A stretch of DNA of 64,000 nt from Ornithodoros turicata (lineage: Eukaryota > Arthropoda > Arachnida > Ixodida > Argasidae). The notes under the pieces were generated by a model. It had not been told where the DNA came from and ran no database searches. It was given only the letters and a program-made list of their open reading frames with translations. Below are positions 46,821 to 57,779 of the stretch, in pieces. Made by a program: the position numbers and the translations under genes. The stretch spans positions 126,418,665-126,482,664 of the forward strand of contig NC_088201.1 of assembly GCF_037126465.1 (NCBI RefSeq), given 5' to 3'. Positions within the stretch are counted from its first letter, which is position 1. Each line of letters starts with the position of its first letter.

Positions 46821-46923
46821 TCGGCGCAATCATGATCGCAATGCCTTATCAAAGCCTGATGATTGCGATCATGAGTGCGATCACGAAGCACTGGCAAGGC
46901 TGCCGCGATCATGATCGCGCCGA
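46821..46923. repeat. Inverted repeat in the ORF1-ORF2 gap of element E
   Basis: Arms 46821-46839 and 46905-46923 match at 18 of 19 bases, and several further ATGATCGC/GCGATCAT palindromes lie between. It could fold into a branched hairpin just upstream of ORF2. Confidence 0.7.
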
Positions 46924-49726
46924 GCTATGGATTTGGCACGCTCAACGTGTGCAGTCTTAATAGGCGGGAAAGGAAGCACTGACTTATGGGAACAATAAAC
47001 CAACATAATCTGGATGTCATCTGTATACAAGAAACCAAATGCTCGTCCGCTGAGCAAGAAAAATATCTCGTGAATTTTTTTAAGCAAAGTGTTTGGTGCT
47101 ACCACTCGCAAGGCAGCGGGCACAGTGCCGGAACTGCGATACTTGTTAGAAAAGGGCGGAAGTTAGCCGTCGCAGACTTTGTGTTGGACCAAGCAGGTCG
47201 ATTCGCCGTTACAGATCTTCTCGTGTGTAACAATTTGGTCCGAGTGTTCGGAGTGTACGCACCAAATAATGCTAACGACCGAAAATGCTTTTTCGAAGAG
47301 CTGAGGGTGTTTGTTGACACGCCGGCAAGAGTCATACTTTGTGGGGAGTTTAACATGGTGACGAGCAGGAGAGACTGCAACGTGTCAGCTTTGCAGAAGA
47401 CAATGGGATACTCTAGTTTGGTTGACGTTTTGGAAGTTCAACTAATGCAGGGACCTCGCTACATGCATTGGCAGGGCACGTCCAATGCGAGACTGGATCG
47501 CTTCTACCTGTCAGTGGACTGGGTGGATGCTGTGAGAAGCTACCAGGTCTGGCCAATGGCCTATTCGGATCACGGGTTAGTCAGCATCGAGGTGGCCATT
47601 GGCAGACCGGCAGCCCGCAAGGGGACAACAGACCGACGTACTACATCGGCGTGGAAGCTCAGTGAGACTATATTGGAAGAAGAAGAGTTCCAGCAGGAAG
47701 TGGAAAGTCTTCTGGAAAATCTAATACATCAGGAGAAGGTCAGTGCAGTTTCGTGGGAGAGGTTCAAGGAACGCCTTAAAGCCAGAGCAATAGCCTTCTG
47801 CCAAGCTAAAGCGCAAAGACGGAAGGCAGAAACCTCAAGCCTGATGCCAGACCTGCGTGTACTCATAGCTGAAGAAGATATTAGTCCTGGGATCCATAGA
47901 GAAGACACTCGAAAACTAAAGAATGGAATCCTCGAAATCATGAAGCTACAATACAAAGGTGCCGCTATCAGAAGCAGGGTTAAAGCTGTAGCTTGAGAAG
48001 AGGAGTCATCCAAAGAGGACAGTTTGCGAGGCTGCAGAAGTCCTTCCAACTCAAGTTGGGGTACTCCAGGTAGATCTCCGACAGGCTTTTGATCGAGTGA
48101 GCCATCAGTTCCTGTGGGCGGTACTGAACAAGTTGCGCATAGGAGCTTACTTAACCGCATGGATAAAGGTATGCTACAACGATATCTCCACAAGACTGGG
48201 GGTCAATGGCCAGCTAACTCAACCAATACAAATCTATGCATCAGTCAGGCAGGGTTGTCTCCTGTCTCCGCTGCTGTTTTCTCCGTACCTGGAGCCTATT
48301 TGTCAAAGCTTAACCAAGAATGAAGCCATCACAGGACTTCAACTTGAGACTCAGTCCATCAAATTGCTAGTCTACGCCGATGATGTTGCAGTCATCACAA
48401 CAACGAAAGAGGGAGTTCGCAAGGCGCTAGGCACCATAGAGAAATACTGCAGGCACTCGGGTGCGAAGCTTAACTCTCGACAAGTCAATAGGTAGTTGGC
48501 TGGGGCCGTGGGACGAAGCGCCAGCCGAGTTCCTGGGCATATAATGGAGCAGGACGGTGGACAGGGACCTCGGTGTCCCCTTTGAGCTGCACAAGCCAAC
48601 GGATCAGGTGTGGACCAACAAGCTCAACAGACTTTGGGAAGTGCTGTCTCCATGGCATGGGCGCAATCTTTCCCTCTTCAACAAGTCGTACGTGTTCAGC
48701 GCGTGTCTATACACTGCAGTACTATACGCAGCACAGTGCACGCGGTACAATAACCGGATGCTCAGCAGGTTCCATAGACTGTGCGCAACCTTCATATGGA
48801 GCTCCCCCATAGAAAGGATGCGAAGGACGAACTTATTCTGGAACCTGAAAAAAGGAGGGTTAGGGCTTGTGAACATGGAAATCGAGTTGAGAGTCCTCTA
48901 TAGTCCAACTATTTCTCTACTTTTGGGATCAGAACGATCCACTTCTGAGAACTTCCCTTCAAGTACTCAGTGTAGACTACTTGGACAAGTGGACAGTCAG
49001 AGTGGGAGGCCATACGAAAGTGAAGCAAGCAAAAAGCTTCTACAAGGAAGTCGCAGCTGCCATAACATTCTTTGAGGCCCGATTCTTCTGGGAGTACCTA
49101 TGCACCGCAAAGAAGAAAAAACTCTATTGGAACACGGTGGAGATGTTGTACAGACAACAGCTCCTATCAACGAACGCTGAGAACGTCTTGGGGCGGGTAA
49201 GGAGGCTACCTATGCCAATCGGTTCAAAAGACCTTTTCGTCAGATTTCACTGCAAAGTGCTACCAGTGAAAATGTGGTTGCATCAGAAGGGATTCTTCGT
49301 GCCATGGAGCTTGAACTGCGACCTATGCAGAGCGGAGGAGAGTCTTTTTCATGTGTTCCTGTCCTGCAAAAGGGCCAGGGACTTCTGGGAGCACTTTCAG
49401 CTGTACACCAACCTCGATATAAACATAGACTGGATGTCGGTCAAGTTCCTGGTCTTCGAGGGCAGAGAAGAAAACGACACCCCGGCTGCGTGGTGGCAGG
49501 ATTAGATGCTCTGTGGCGATACCGAAGGACTATTGCCGAGTGCGTTGCGAAGGCAAAGACACCTTGGGTTCAATTTCTGGGAACCCTTGAATGGATCGAA
49601 GCAACTGCGAAAGCAACAGAAGATAATGCATTGTGCGACTCGTTGAGGGTGCTTTTGCAACACATCAAGACAGAGAAAAGGGGTGCCCGAGAAATAGAGA
49701 GGCGTGGCATGGTAAGCCTACAGTAG
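46924..49726 (+). pseudogene. ORF2 of element E, deleted and frameshifted
   Basis: The endonuclease begins near 46926 (FGTLNVCSLN) and runs open 46986-47996 with IQETKC, CGEFN and YSDHGLV. An internal deletion then removes the first half of reverse transcriptase: sequence jumps to LQVDLRQAFDRVSHQF at about 48065, then VRQGC and VYADDVA (to 48495). Further fragments lie in other frames: 48557-49075, 48981-49505 (with CDLCRAEESLFHVFLSC, the CX2CX7HX4C knuckle) and the end near 49726. Confidence 0.85.
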
Positions 49727-49965
49727 GGAGCCACAGCTCGTTTTGGAGAAGGGGACGAGAAGCAACCTGTACGCATTGGCAAGCGGAACGAATTCTCAGG
49801 TCGTAAAGTGAGGAAGAGCAGACCGGCTTCAAATATGCGCCTGCTAAAGGCCACCCGAGCAAGACCCACGACAGGAAGAAGCCACCACTGAAGCAAAGGG
49901 CACAGGCGCGTTTTGTGGTTTTTAGCCGTATTTTAACATCTGAATAAAAAAAAAGAAAAAGAAAA

Positions 49966-50028
49966 GGTGTAGTGGTATCATGCAAGACTCCCATTCTTGC
50001 GACCCGGGTTCGATTCCCGAGCGGCGCA
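49966..50028 (+). pseudogene. tRNA-Gly 3' part, right target side of element E
   Basis: Starts at base 9 (ggtgtagtgg) directly after the A-rich tail; bases 1-8 are absent. The anticodon loop is CTCCCAT and the T arm ends ccgagcggcgca. Confidence 0.8.
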
Positions 50029-50233
50029 GCGCTTTTGCATGTGCCAAGGACCATGTTCTAAAGTGCATGTTGATGACTAACTTTGCTTGAGACACATTCC
50101 AGAAACAATATTACAAGTGTGGAAACGTAGGTACAAGGAATTTACACTGGGGTAAAGGAAACGAAAGAAGAAAATATTACAAGAAATGATACGTTTTTAT
50201 CAATGGACCTCGCCGGAGGCTGGAGTGAAAACG

Positions 50234-50304
50234 TCGCCGCTGGTGTAGTGGTGTCATGCCAGATACCCATACTTGCGACCCCGGTTCGATTCCCGGGCGG
50301 CGCA
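50234..50304 (+). tRNA. tRNA-Gly(CCC), diverged
   Basis: Base 1 is T for G; the D arm reads gtggtgtcatgcc; the anticodon loop is TACCCAT with a mismatched stem (ccaga/acttg). The B box is intact. Function is doubtful. Confidence 0.55.
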
Positions 50305-50509
50305 GCGCTTTTGCATGTGCCAAGAACCATGTTCCTAAGTGCATGTTGATGATTAACTTTGTTTGAGACCCATTTCAGAAGCAATATTACAAGTGTGGAA
50401 ACGTAGGTACAAGGAATTTACACTGGGGTAAAGGAAACGAAAGAAGAAAATATTACAAGAAATGATACGTTTTTATCAATGGACCTCGCCGGAGGATGGA
50501 GTGGAAACG

Positions 50510-50580
50510 TCGCCGCTGGTGTAGTGGTGTCATGCCAGATTCCCATACTTGCGACCCGGGTTCGATTCCCGGGCGGCGCA
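50510..50580 (+). tRNA. tRNA-Gly(CCC), diverged
   Basis: Shares base 1 T, gtcatgcc and a stem mismatch with the previous unit, but the loop is TTCCCAT. The two units are recent sister copies. Confidence 0.6.
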
Positions 50581-50785
50581 GCGGTTTTGCATGTGCCAAG
50601 AATCATGTTCCTAAGTGCACGTTGATGATTAACTTTGTTTGAGACCCATTTCAGAAGCAATATTACAAGTGTGGAAACGTAGGTACAAGGAATTTACACT
50701 GGGGTAAAGGAAACGAACGAAGAACATAGTACTACGCATGATACGTTTTTATTAATAGACCTCGTCGGAAATAGCAGTGGAACTG

Positions 50786-50856
50786 GCGTCGCTGGTGTAG
50801 TGGTATCATGCAGGATTCCCATTCTTGCGACCCGCGTTCGATTCCCGTGCAGCGCA
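50786..50856 (+). tRNA. tRNA-Gly(CCC), diverged acceptor
   Basis: Acceptor gcgtcgc against gcagcgc; T arm cccgcgttcgattcccgtg. Loop TTCCCAT and B-box core are kept. The region after it (gcgcatgtgcatg) lacks the usual TTTT. Confidence 0.5.
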
Positions 50857-51061
50857 GCGCATGTGCATGTGCCAAGGACCATGTTCCAAAGTGCATGTTG
50901 ATGATTAACTTTGTTTGAGACCCATTTCAGAAGCAGTATTACAAGTGTGGAAACGTAGGTACAAGGAATTTACACTGGTATAAAGGAAGCGGATGAAGAA
51001 CATAGTACTACGCATAATACGTTTTTATTAATGGACCTCGTCGGAGATGTCAGTGGAAACA

Positions 51062-51132
51062 GCGCCGCTGGTGTAGTGGTATCATGCAAGATTCACAGTC
51101 TTGCGACTCGGGTTTGATTCCCGGGCGGCGCG
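51062..51132 (+). pseudogene. tRNA-Gly-derived gene with anticodon CAC, copy 1
   Basis: Anticodon arm caaga-TTCACAG-tcttg keeps a perfect 5 bp stem but the triplet is CAC, which reads GUG (Val). The T loop is ggtttgattcc, losing the conserved C of the B box, and the discriminator is G, not A. The acceptor still matches tRNA-Gly. Probably inactive, but repeated as a block. Confidence 0.8.
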
Positions 51133-51338
51133 GTGCTTTTTGCATATGGCAAGGACCATGTTCTAAAGTGCATGTTGATGATTAACTTTGTTTGAGACCC
51201 ATTTCAGAAGCAATATTACAAGTGTGGAAACGTAGGTACAAGGAATTTACACTGGTGTAAAGGAAGCGAATGAAGAACATAGTACTACGCATAATACGTT
51301 TTTATTAATGGACCTCGTCGGAGATGTCAGTGGAAACA

Positions 51339-51409
51339 GCGCCGCTGGTGTAGTGGTATCATGCAAGATTCACAGTCTTGCGACTCGGGTTTGATTCCCG
51401 GGCGGCGCG
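51339..51409 (+). pseudogene. Anticodon CAC gene, copy 2
   Basis: Same three changes as copy 1 (CAC triplet, ggtttgattcc, terminal G). Confidence 0.8.
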
Positions 51410-51615
51410 GTGCTTTTTGCATGTGGCAAGGACCATGTTCTAAAGTGCATGTTGATGATTAACTTTGTTTGAGACCCATTTCAGAAGCAATATTACAAGT
51501 GTGGAAACGTAGGTACAAGGAATTTCCACTGGTGTAAAGGAAGCGGATGAAGAACATAGTACTACGCATAATACGTTTTTATTAATGGACCTCGTCGGAG
51601 ATGTCAGTGGAAACA

Positions 51616-51686
51616 GCGCCGCTGGTGTAGTGGTATCATGCAAGATTCACAGTCTTGCGACTCGGGTTTGATTCCCGGGCGGCGCG
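51616..51686 (+). pseudogene. Anticodon CAC gene, copy 3
   Basis: Identical tRNA part to copies 1 and 2; the spacer differs only by scattered bases (for example gcatatggc). Confidence 0.8.
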
Positions 51687-51892
51687 GTGCTTTTTGCATA
51701 TGGCAAGGACCATGTTCTAAAGTGCATGTTGATGATTAACTTTGTTTGAGACCCATTTCAGAAGCAATATTACAAGTGTGGAAACGTAGGTACAAGGAAT
51801 TTACACTGGTGTAAAGGAAGCGAATGAAGAACATAGTACTACGCATAATACGTTTTTATTAATGGACCTCGTCGGAGATGTCAGTGAAAACA

Positions 51893-51963
51893 GCGCCGCT
51901 GGTGTAGTGGTATCATGCAAGATTCACAGTCTTGCGACTCGGGTTTGATTCCCGGGCGGCGCG
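51893..51963 (+). pseudogene. Anticodon CAC gene, copy 4
   Basis: Same tRNA part; its upstream spacer reads gtgaaaaca where the others read gtggaaaca. Confidence 0.8.
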
Positions 51964-52169
51964 GTGCTTTTTGCATGTGGCAAGGACCATGTTCTAAAGT
52001 GCATGTTGATGATTAACTTTGTTTGAGACCCATTTCAGAAGCAATATTACAAGTGTGGAAACGTAGGTACAAGGAATTTACACTGGTGTAAAGGAAGCGA
52101 ATGAAGAACATAGTACTACGCATAATACGTTTTTATTAATGGACCTCGTCGGAGATGTCAGTGGAAACA

Positions 52170-52240
52170 GCGCCGCTGGTGTAGTGGTATCATGCAAGAT
52201 TCACAGTCTTGCGACTCGGGTTTGATTCCCGGGCGGCGCG
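52170..52240 (+). pseudogene. Anticodon CAC gene, copy 5
   Basis: Last copy of the CAC block; the next unit returns to the ordinary T arm and discriminator. Confidence 0.8.
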
Positions 52241-52446
52241 GTGCTTTTTGCATGTGGCAAGGACCATGTTCTAAAGTGCATGTTGATGATTAACTTTGTT
52301 TGAGACCCATTTCAGAAGCAATATTACAATTGTGGAAACGTAGGTACAAGGAATTTACACTGGGGTAAAGGAAACGAATGAAGAAAATATTACTACGAAT
52401 GATACGTTTTTCTTAATGGAACTCGTCGGAGATAGGAGTCGAAACG

Positions 52447-52517
52447 GCGCCGCTGGTGTAGTGGTATCATGCAAGATTCCTATTCTTGCGACCCAGGTTC
52501 GATTCCCGGGCGGCGCA
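52447..52517 (+). tRNA. tRNA-Gly-derived gene with anticodon CCT
   Basis: Loop TTCCTAT: the triplet is CCT, which would read AGG (Arg). One T-arm change (acccaggttcg). The acceptor, A box and discriminator A are those of tRNA-Gly. Probably a point mutant of the Gly gene. Confidence 0.6.
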
Positions 52518-52722
52518 GCGGTTTTGCATGTGCCAAGGACCATGTTCTAAAGTGCATGTTGATGATTAACTTTGTTTGAGACCCATTTCAGAAGCAATAT
52601 TACAAGTGTGGAAACGTAGGTACAAGGAATTTACACTGGGGTAAAGGAAACGAACGAAGAAAATATTACTACAAATGATACGTTTTTATTAATGGACCTC
52701 GTCAGAGATAGCAGTGGGAACG

Positions 52723-52793
52723 GCGCCGCTGGTGTAGTGGTATCATGCAAGATTCCCATTCTTGCGACCCGGGTTCGATTCCCGGGCGGCGCT
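52723..52793 (+). tRNA. tRNA-Gly(CCC) at the element D 5' junction
   Basis: Canonical through gcggcgc; the discriminator position is T because element D begins there. The downstream TTTT terminator is lost. Confidence 0.7.
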
Positions 52794-53436
52794 GCGCAAA
52801 GTGTTGTGGGAAAATTGGTTCTTCGACGGGATCGAGTCGACGACGAGAGAGCTCAGCATACAACTGAAAGGAGGTGTGACGGTAGATGACATTCCGCATC
52901 AAATGTCGTTGTGCGGGTGTCAGGTTCTTCTCGCAGTGAAAGGAAGAGCCCCCTTATGCTTCAGGTGTAGGCAAATGGGGCACACCAGAAAACAATGCCA
53001 GACACCTAAATGTGGGAAATGCAAGCGATACGGCCACGAAGATATGGAATGCGTAGAGACATACGCGTCGAAAACAAGGCAAGTCACAACGGACGAACCT
53101 GACTTATACGTTCCGGGAGACAACGATATGAAATACGACGAAGCGGTTCAGCAGCCAAATATATCTGAACAGGAAACAATGAAGAAAATGGGTACTGATC
53201 GAAGAAAAGATGACAAAAGAAAAGAAAATAGCGAAACGAATCCAGAGGCGCCGATAACAAAAAGGAAAGGGGTAATCACGAGTCCAATGATGGAAAGGAA
53301 GGAAAGGGATGCAGAACAAACAAACGAATGTCAAATGGAAAAACGCATGAAAGGAAATTCTGGCTATAGTACCAAGCCACAGCTTACAGAACCCGGAGCG
53401 TCGATGCTGGAAGATATGGATTTTCCTAATAACTAA
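52793..53436 (+). CDS. 5'-truncated ORF1 of element D
   Basis: About 214 residues, open to TAA at 53434. It starts inside the globular part (NWFFDGIESTTRELSIQL), then two CX2CX4HX4C knuckles, CFRCRQMGHTRKQC and CGKCKRYGHEDMEC (about 52957-53050), then a charged tail. The frame runs back into the tRNA gene without a stop, making a spurious fusion frame from 52762, but no true start is evident. Confidence 0.75.
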
Positions 53437-56400
53437 CTCAAGACGAATGGCCTTCCTTCCGTTGGGCGCTTCTGAATTCGAACGAGACGGAGTGATCAGG
53501 CATCAGGACGTTACCCAATATCTAAATGACTAGTATTGTCATAGGCACATTAAACGCAAGGGGGCTAAATTCAATAAAAACAATACCAATTGCGAAGGTA
53601 TTTGGAGCACCATACGTATATTGACATCCTCGGTATACAAGAAACTAAAATCAGCGCGAAGAAGAAACTGCTAGGTTAGTGCATAATCTTTTCGAGAAAA
53701 GCTATGACGTCGTTGTGAGCCATGCTGTGGGGCATTCAGCTGGGTGCCTGATCTTATTAAGAAAGTCTGACAGAATCGTGCCAATCTTTCATGGAGTGGA
53801 CAATGAGGGAAGGTTAGCGTACCTTGATGTATTGATTGACAACGTGGACATTTGGAGAGTTGTTTGCGTTTATTCCCCAAATGACGAAAATGAAAGAAAA
53901 GAGTTCTTCAGCAGCCTCGGTAACCTCTTCAATAGTTCAAATGCATACATCTTGCTGGGCGACTTCAACTGCACCCTTAGGCAGCGGGACAGATCGACAG
54001 GGAAAGTGACCGGGATTCAAGTCGAGCGGTACTGGAAGGTGTTTCAGAAACTTTGATTTAAAAGATGCCGCTGACAGCTGTCCAAGAGGTTTTCATGTAT
54101 ATACTCATTTCCAAGGAAACTCACACGCTCGACTAGACCGCATATATATATCCGAGTCCCATAGTCGAAAGGTCACGGAATACAGCGTAAAGGCAGCTTA
54201 CTTTAGTGATCATTGCCTGGTGACAGCAACCATTGGGGAAAAGAAGAAGAAAAAAGACCAAAGAAACAAATGGCAAAAGTGGAAGCTGATTGTAAAGATA
54301 CTAGAGGATGAATCATTCCTCGATATAGTCAAGCAAGAAATTGTAGAAGTTGCAATAAGCAGCGAAGAATGGGCAGTGGCATGGGAGAAGTTCAAGATGA
54401 AGATACGTGGAATAGCCATAAAAAAAAGCAGCATAAGAAATTTCTTACAAAAGCAAAAGGAGAATGACTTAAACAAAAAACACGGTGAAGTGCTCGAACT
54501 AGAATCAAGGGCTCCAGGAAACTGGAACGAAGTTTTAGAAGCGACTAATACCCCTGTCAGACGGCATGCTCGAAGGACTTCTGGGAATTTTCATTTGCAA
54601 AAAATGACCTCTGATGGAACTAAATATCATAAATGAGGAAATGTATAACGGTGCAAAGATAAGATCGCGCGCAAAGAACTTTCTTCCCGATGAGCCACCA
54701 GGAAAGAATTTTTGTTGGAAAGAACGGAAGCGAGGAAGAGCAAAGCAGATCGACAAGCTAGACCACAACGGAAAAATAATCTCGACAGATAAAGAAATGC
54801 TAGGTGCTTTCGAAGCGTAGTACAAAGAACTGATGGGAAGCGGACAGAAATCTACGAGGAACAATCCTCAGGAAGCAATAACTTTTCGAAGATTATCAGA
54901 CAAGAGCAGGGAGCATCTTGATGGGCCTATCACCTTGGGCGAAATTCGGGAGGCTATTGAAACGTTGCCAAGAAACCGAACACCCGGAACCGACGGCATC
55001 AGCGCGGAATTTTATCAAACATTTAAAGACTTCCTATCAGTAATATTGTTGAACATATACAGAGAAGCTGAACAGAAACAAGAATTCCCACCATCATTCA
55101 AACGGACACACACCGTGCTCATCCCTAAGGAAATAGAAGATGGAAAAGTACCACAAGTGAAGGACTTCAGACCAATAATGCTCTGTAACGTAGACTACAA
55201 AATATACGCAAAAGTTTTAGCTGGCAGGTTGCAGAAGGTTATTACAGAAATTGTCGGGGAACACCAGACTTCTGCCATCAAAGGAAGAAGTATTCAAACG
55301 AACATACATGTAATGAGAACTGTGTTGGATTTATGCCAGTTAGAAGGGGAGCAAGTTGCAGTGCTACTAGCAGACCTGACCAAAGCCTTCGATAGAGTGG
55401 ACCACGAATTCCTATACTGGGTAATGACCATGAATGGAAGTGGACAGACGTTTCTTCAAAAAGTACAGCTATGTTACAAGAATGTCCAGACCGTGGTGTT
55501 ATTCAACAATCAGTGTACGAGTTCAATACCGTTAAAGTCATCCGTTAGGCAGGGGTGCCCATTGTCACCACTTCTACTTAATGTATATGTGGAATACTTG
55601 TGTCAGAGCGTCCTTCAGAGGAAGAGCATCACAGGATTCGAGGTGTTTGGAACGGAGGTGAAAGTTTTAGCATACGCGGACGATATTGCCTATTTTGCAA
55701 AGGACAAAAACTGTGTGAAGTGTGTAGAGGAGTTTTGTGAATTATCAGGGGCCAAACTAAACAAGGCTAAGTCTGTAGGGATCTGGGCGGGCCAGTGGGG
55801 GTCCACGCCAGATCATTTTGGAGGAATTAGATGGCAGGCAGCGCCGACAGTTTACCTTGGAGTTCCCTTGGACAAGACTCGGAACACTAGCCCGATGTGG
55901 GATGAACAGCTGAAGCAGATAGGAAAAACAGTCCACAGCTGGAAACAAAGAAGACTCTCAATTTTCCAGAGGGCCTCCGTGTGCAACATATTCTTTGTCT
56001 CAAAACTCCTGTATTTACTCCAGTTGATGCAACTTCCCCGTAGGAATATTCAGAAGTTTCATCGTTTGTTCGCAACATATGTGTGGTTTTCAACGTTTGA
56101 AAGTATGCGTCGAGATAACCTATTTCACAGTGTTAAGCGAGGCGGTCTAGGGCTAAGGCATTTGTTCGCGGCCAAACTGGTGATGCGACTGTTTTTCTTC
56201 AGAAAGTGCAACCACCCATTGTTAAAGACAGTACTACAGTCAGTGGGAAGCCAAAACTTGGCTAGCATAACTGTTGCGACAGTCAAGCGTGTGTATGCTG
56301 TGAGTAAGTTTTATGCAGAGGTTGTAGAATGTATGCAGTTTTTGCTTGTAAGATTTACACGCGAATCTGTTTTTAGTGTAGGTAAAAAAAAAAGCTGTAC

Positions 56401-57289
56401 CATGACTTGATAGACACTCTCTTCCCCGTTCCTATATATAGAATTGTACCACCGAACTTGGAAGGACAGGACATAGTGTGCCGAATCCGAGCCATGCCTG
56501 TAAGACCTCAAATCAAAAGTTTTTTCTTTAAAGGGACGGTCTCGTACAGATCGAGCGATTCCGAAACTTAGCTGAAATTATATTCAAGAGTGCTACAGAA
56601 ACACAGTTGCGAAGTTTCAACCAGAACAACGAAGTGGTTTTCGAGAAATTTGAAGGAATATGCCATGACAGCAGACGACGGAAGTCGCAGCTGGATTCAA
56701 CTCCCTCTCATGCAACGTCACATGTGACGTGGTTATGGTATTTATGGTGGCAGGTCGCCCATTGGGCGACCGAAGCGCAATGCACAATATAGTCGGAGGT
56801 GTATGCGCTTTGCGCTTGGAAGTTGTCACGCGCGACGTCGTAATGTCTGATAGCAAATTTAGCGATAGTGACGGGTCCCTGTCACTAAGCGGTTAAGATG
56901 AGCTCATCGGCGCCGATCGATTGAAGAACCGGGGACGTCGATGAACCTTTAGCTACTGACCCTTTGCCACAACAACGTGGTTAGCCAGTGAAAGTAGTGG
57001 ATGATCCGGAATCGATTGACAGGTAAGACTCATCCATAAAAGCGCACTGTTTTGCGTATATATGTTCCGCCTGATCGTGACACCATTCTAAATTGTACAA
57101 ACATTGCAGGTGTGTGTGTAGCCATTGCTCGCCAATACCAGCATGTGTTGTGCGCACAATCCGGAACCTGTTTCGATCCGTCACGTACACATGGTGTTGT
57201 ATTCTCCTGAAAGGTGTTGTAAGGTTTGTTTTTGTTGCGCAGCTTTTTATTTGCATATAAAAATGTGTGTTTCATGGTACGTTATGCAA

Positions 57290-57422
57290 ACTTTAAAAGC
57301 GATAAAAACCCCCGTGCCGGGGAACAAGTCAACAGACGACACAACACACAGGCACTGTGCCTGTGTGTTGTGTCGTCTGTTGACTTGTTCCCCGGCACGG
57401 GGGTTTTTATCGCTTTTAAAGT
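57290..57422. repeat. Perfect 66 bp inverted repeat with 1-base centre
   Basis: Arms 57290-57355 and 57357-57422 are exact reverse complements around T57356 (caggcac-T-gtgcctg at the centre). The arms contain cccccgtgccgggg. Partial complementarity continues a few bases outside. It would extrude as a long hairpin. Confidence 0.95.
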
Positions 57423-57779
57423 ATGCTGTACCGAACAGCCCAATTTTTAACCATTTACGTTATGCAAAATTTCAGATTTGGGCATTTCGTCATATGTATC
57501 AGAACTTCGATAGACTGCTGAAGAAAGCTGCTCTTTCTATCCATTCCCGCAAGCGGCAGGAGGTTGTCAACGTGATAAGTGAAGGCTTTCCATTCATGTC
57601 ATTACACCTGGAGCAAATGACAAAATCAAGGATAAGCTGATCTACGTCAACGTCTTCAATTACCCCTGGCCTATGAAAAAAAAAAAGCCCTTTTCAGGAC
57701 CATCCAACATATCTGCATCAAAGACCATGCTTCTGCATCGAATAAGCCCTTATCATCATTGATGATTATAATATTTCAT

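Larger units (their letters stand above)
37738..49965 (+). mobile_element. Element E: older tRNA-associated LINE, interrupted and broken
   Basis: Left part 37738-38730 carries ORF1; right part about 46436-49965 carries the end of ORF1, ORF2 and an A-rich tail (aataaaaaaaaagaaaaag). Between them sits a CR1/Jockey-like LINE. Element-only length is about 4.5 kb. The 5' junction is after tRNA base 27 and the 3' junction precedes base 9, so gtgtagtggtatcatgca is present on both sides (about 18 bp). ORF sequences are clearly related to A and D but far diverged, with many lesions. Confidence 0.85.
49966..52792 (+). repeat. tRNA-Gly tandem array, segment 4
   Basis: tRNA starts at 50234, 50510, 50786, 51062, 51339, 51616, 51893, 52170, 52447 and 52723. 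Spacing is 276, except 277 between 51062 and 52447, where an extra T follows the tRNA (ggtgctttttgc). The spacer subtype differs from segments 2-3 (acaagtgtgg, tacaaggaattt). Confidence 0.95.

Noticed and set aside
49665..52543. Minus-strand frames reading like GNRTRVARMG across many units
   Set aside because: They are translations of the reverse complement of the tRNA-Gly gene and flank, recurring at every unit.
52762..52793. tRNA-ORF1 fusion protein start
   Set aside because: The frame runs through the tRNA gene only because no stop occurs; there is no ATG and element D is 5'-truncated there.
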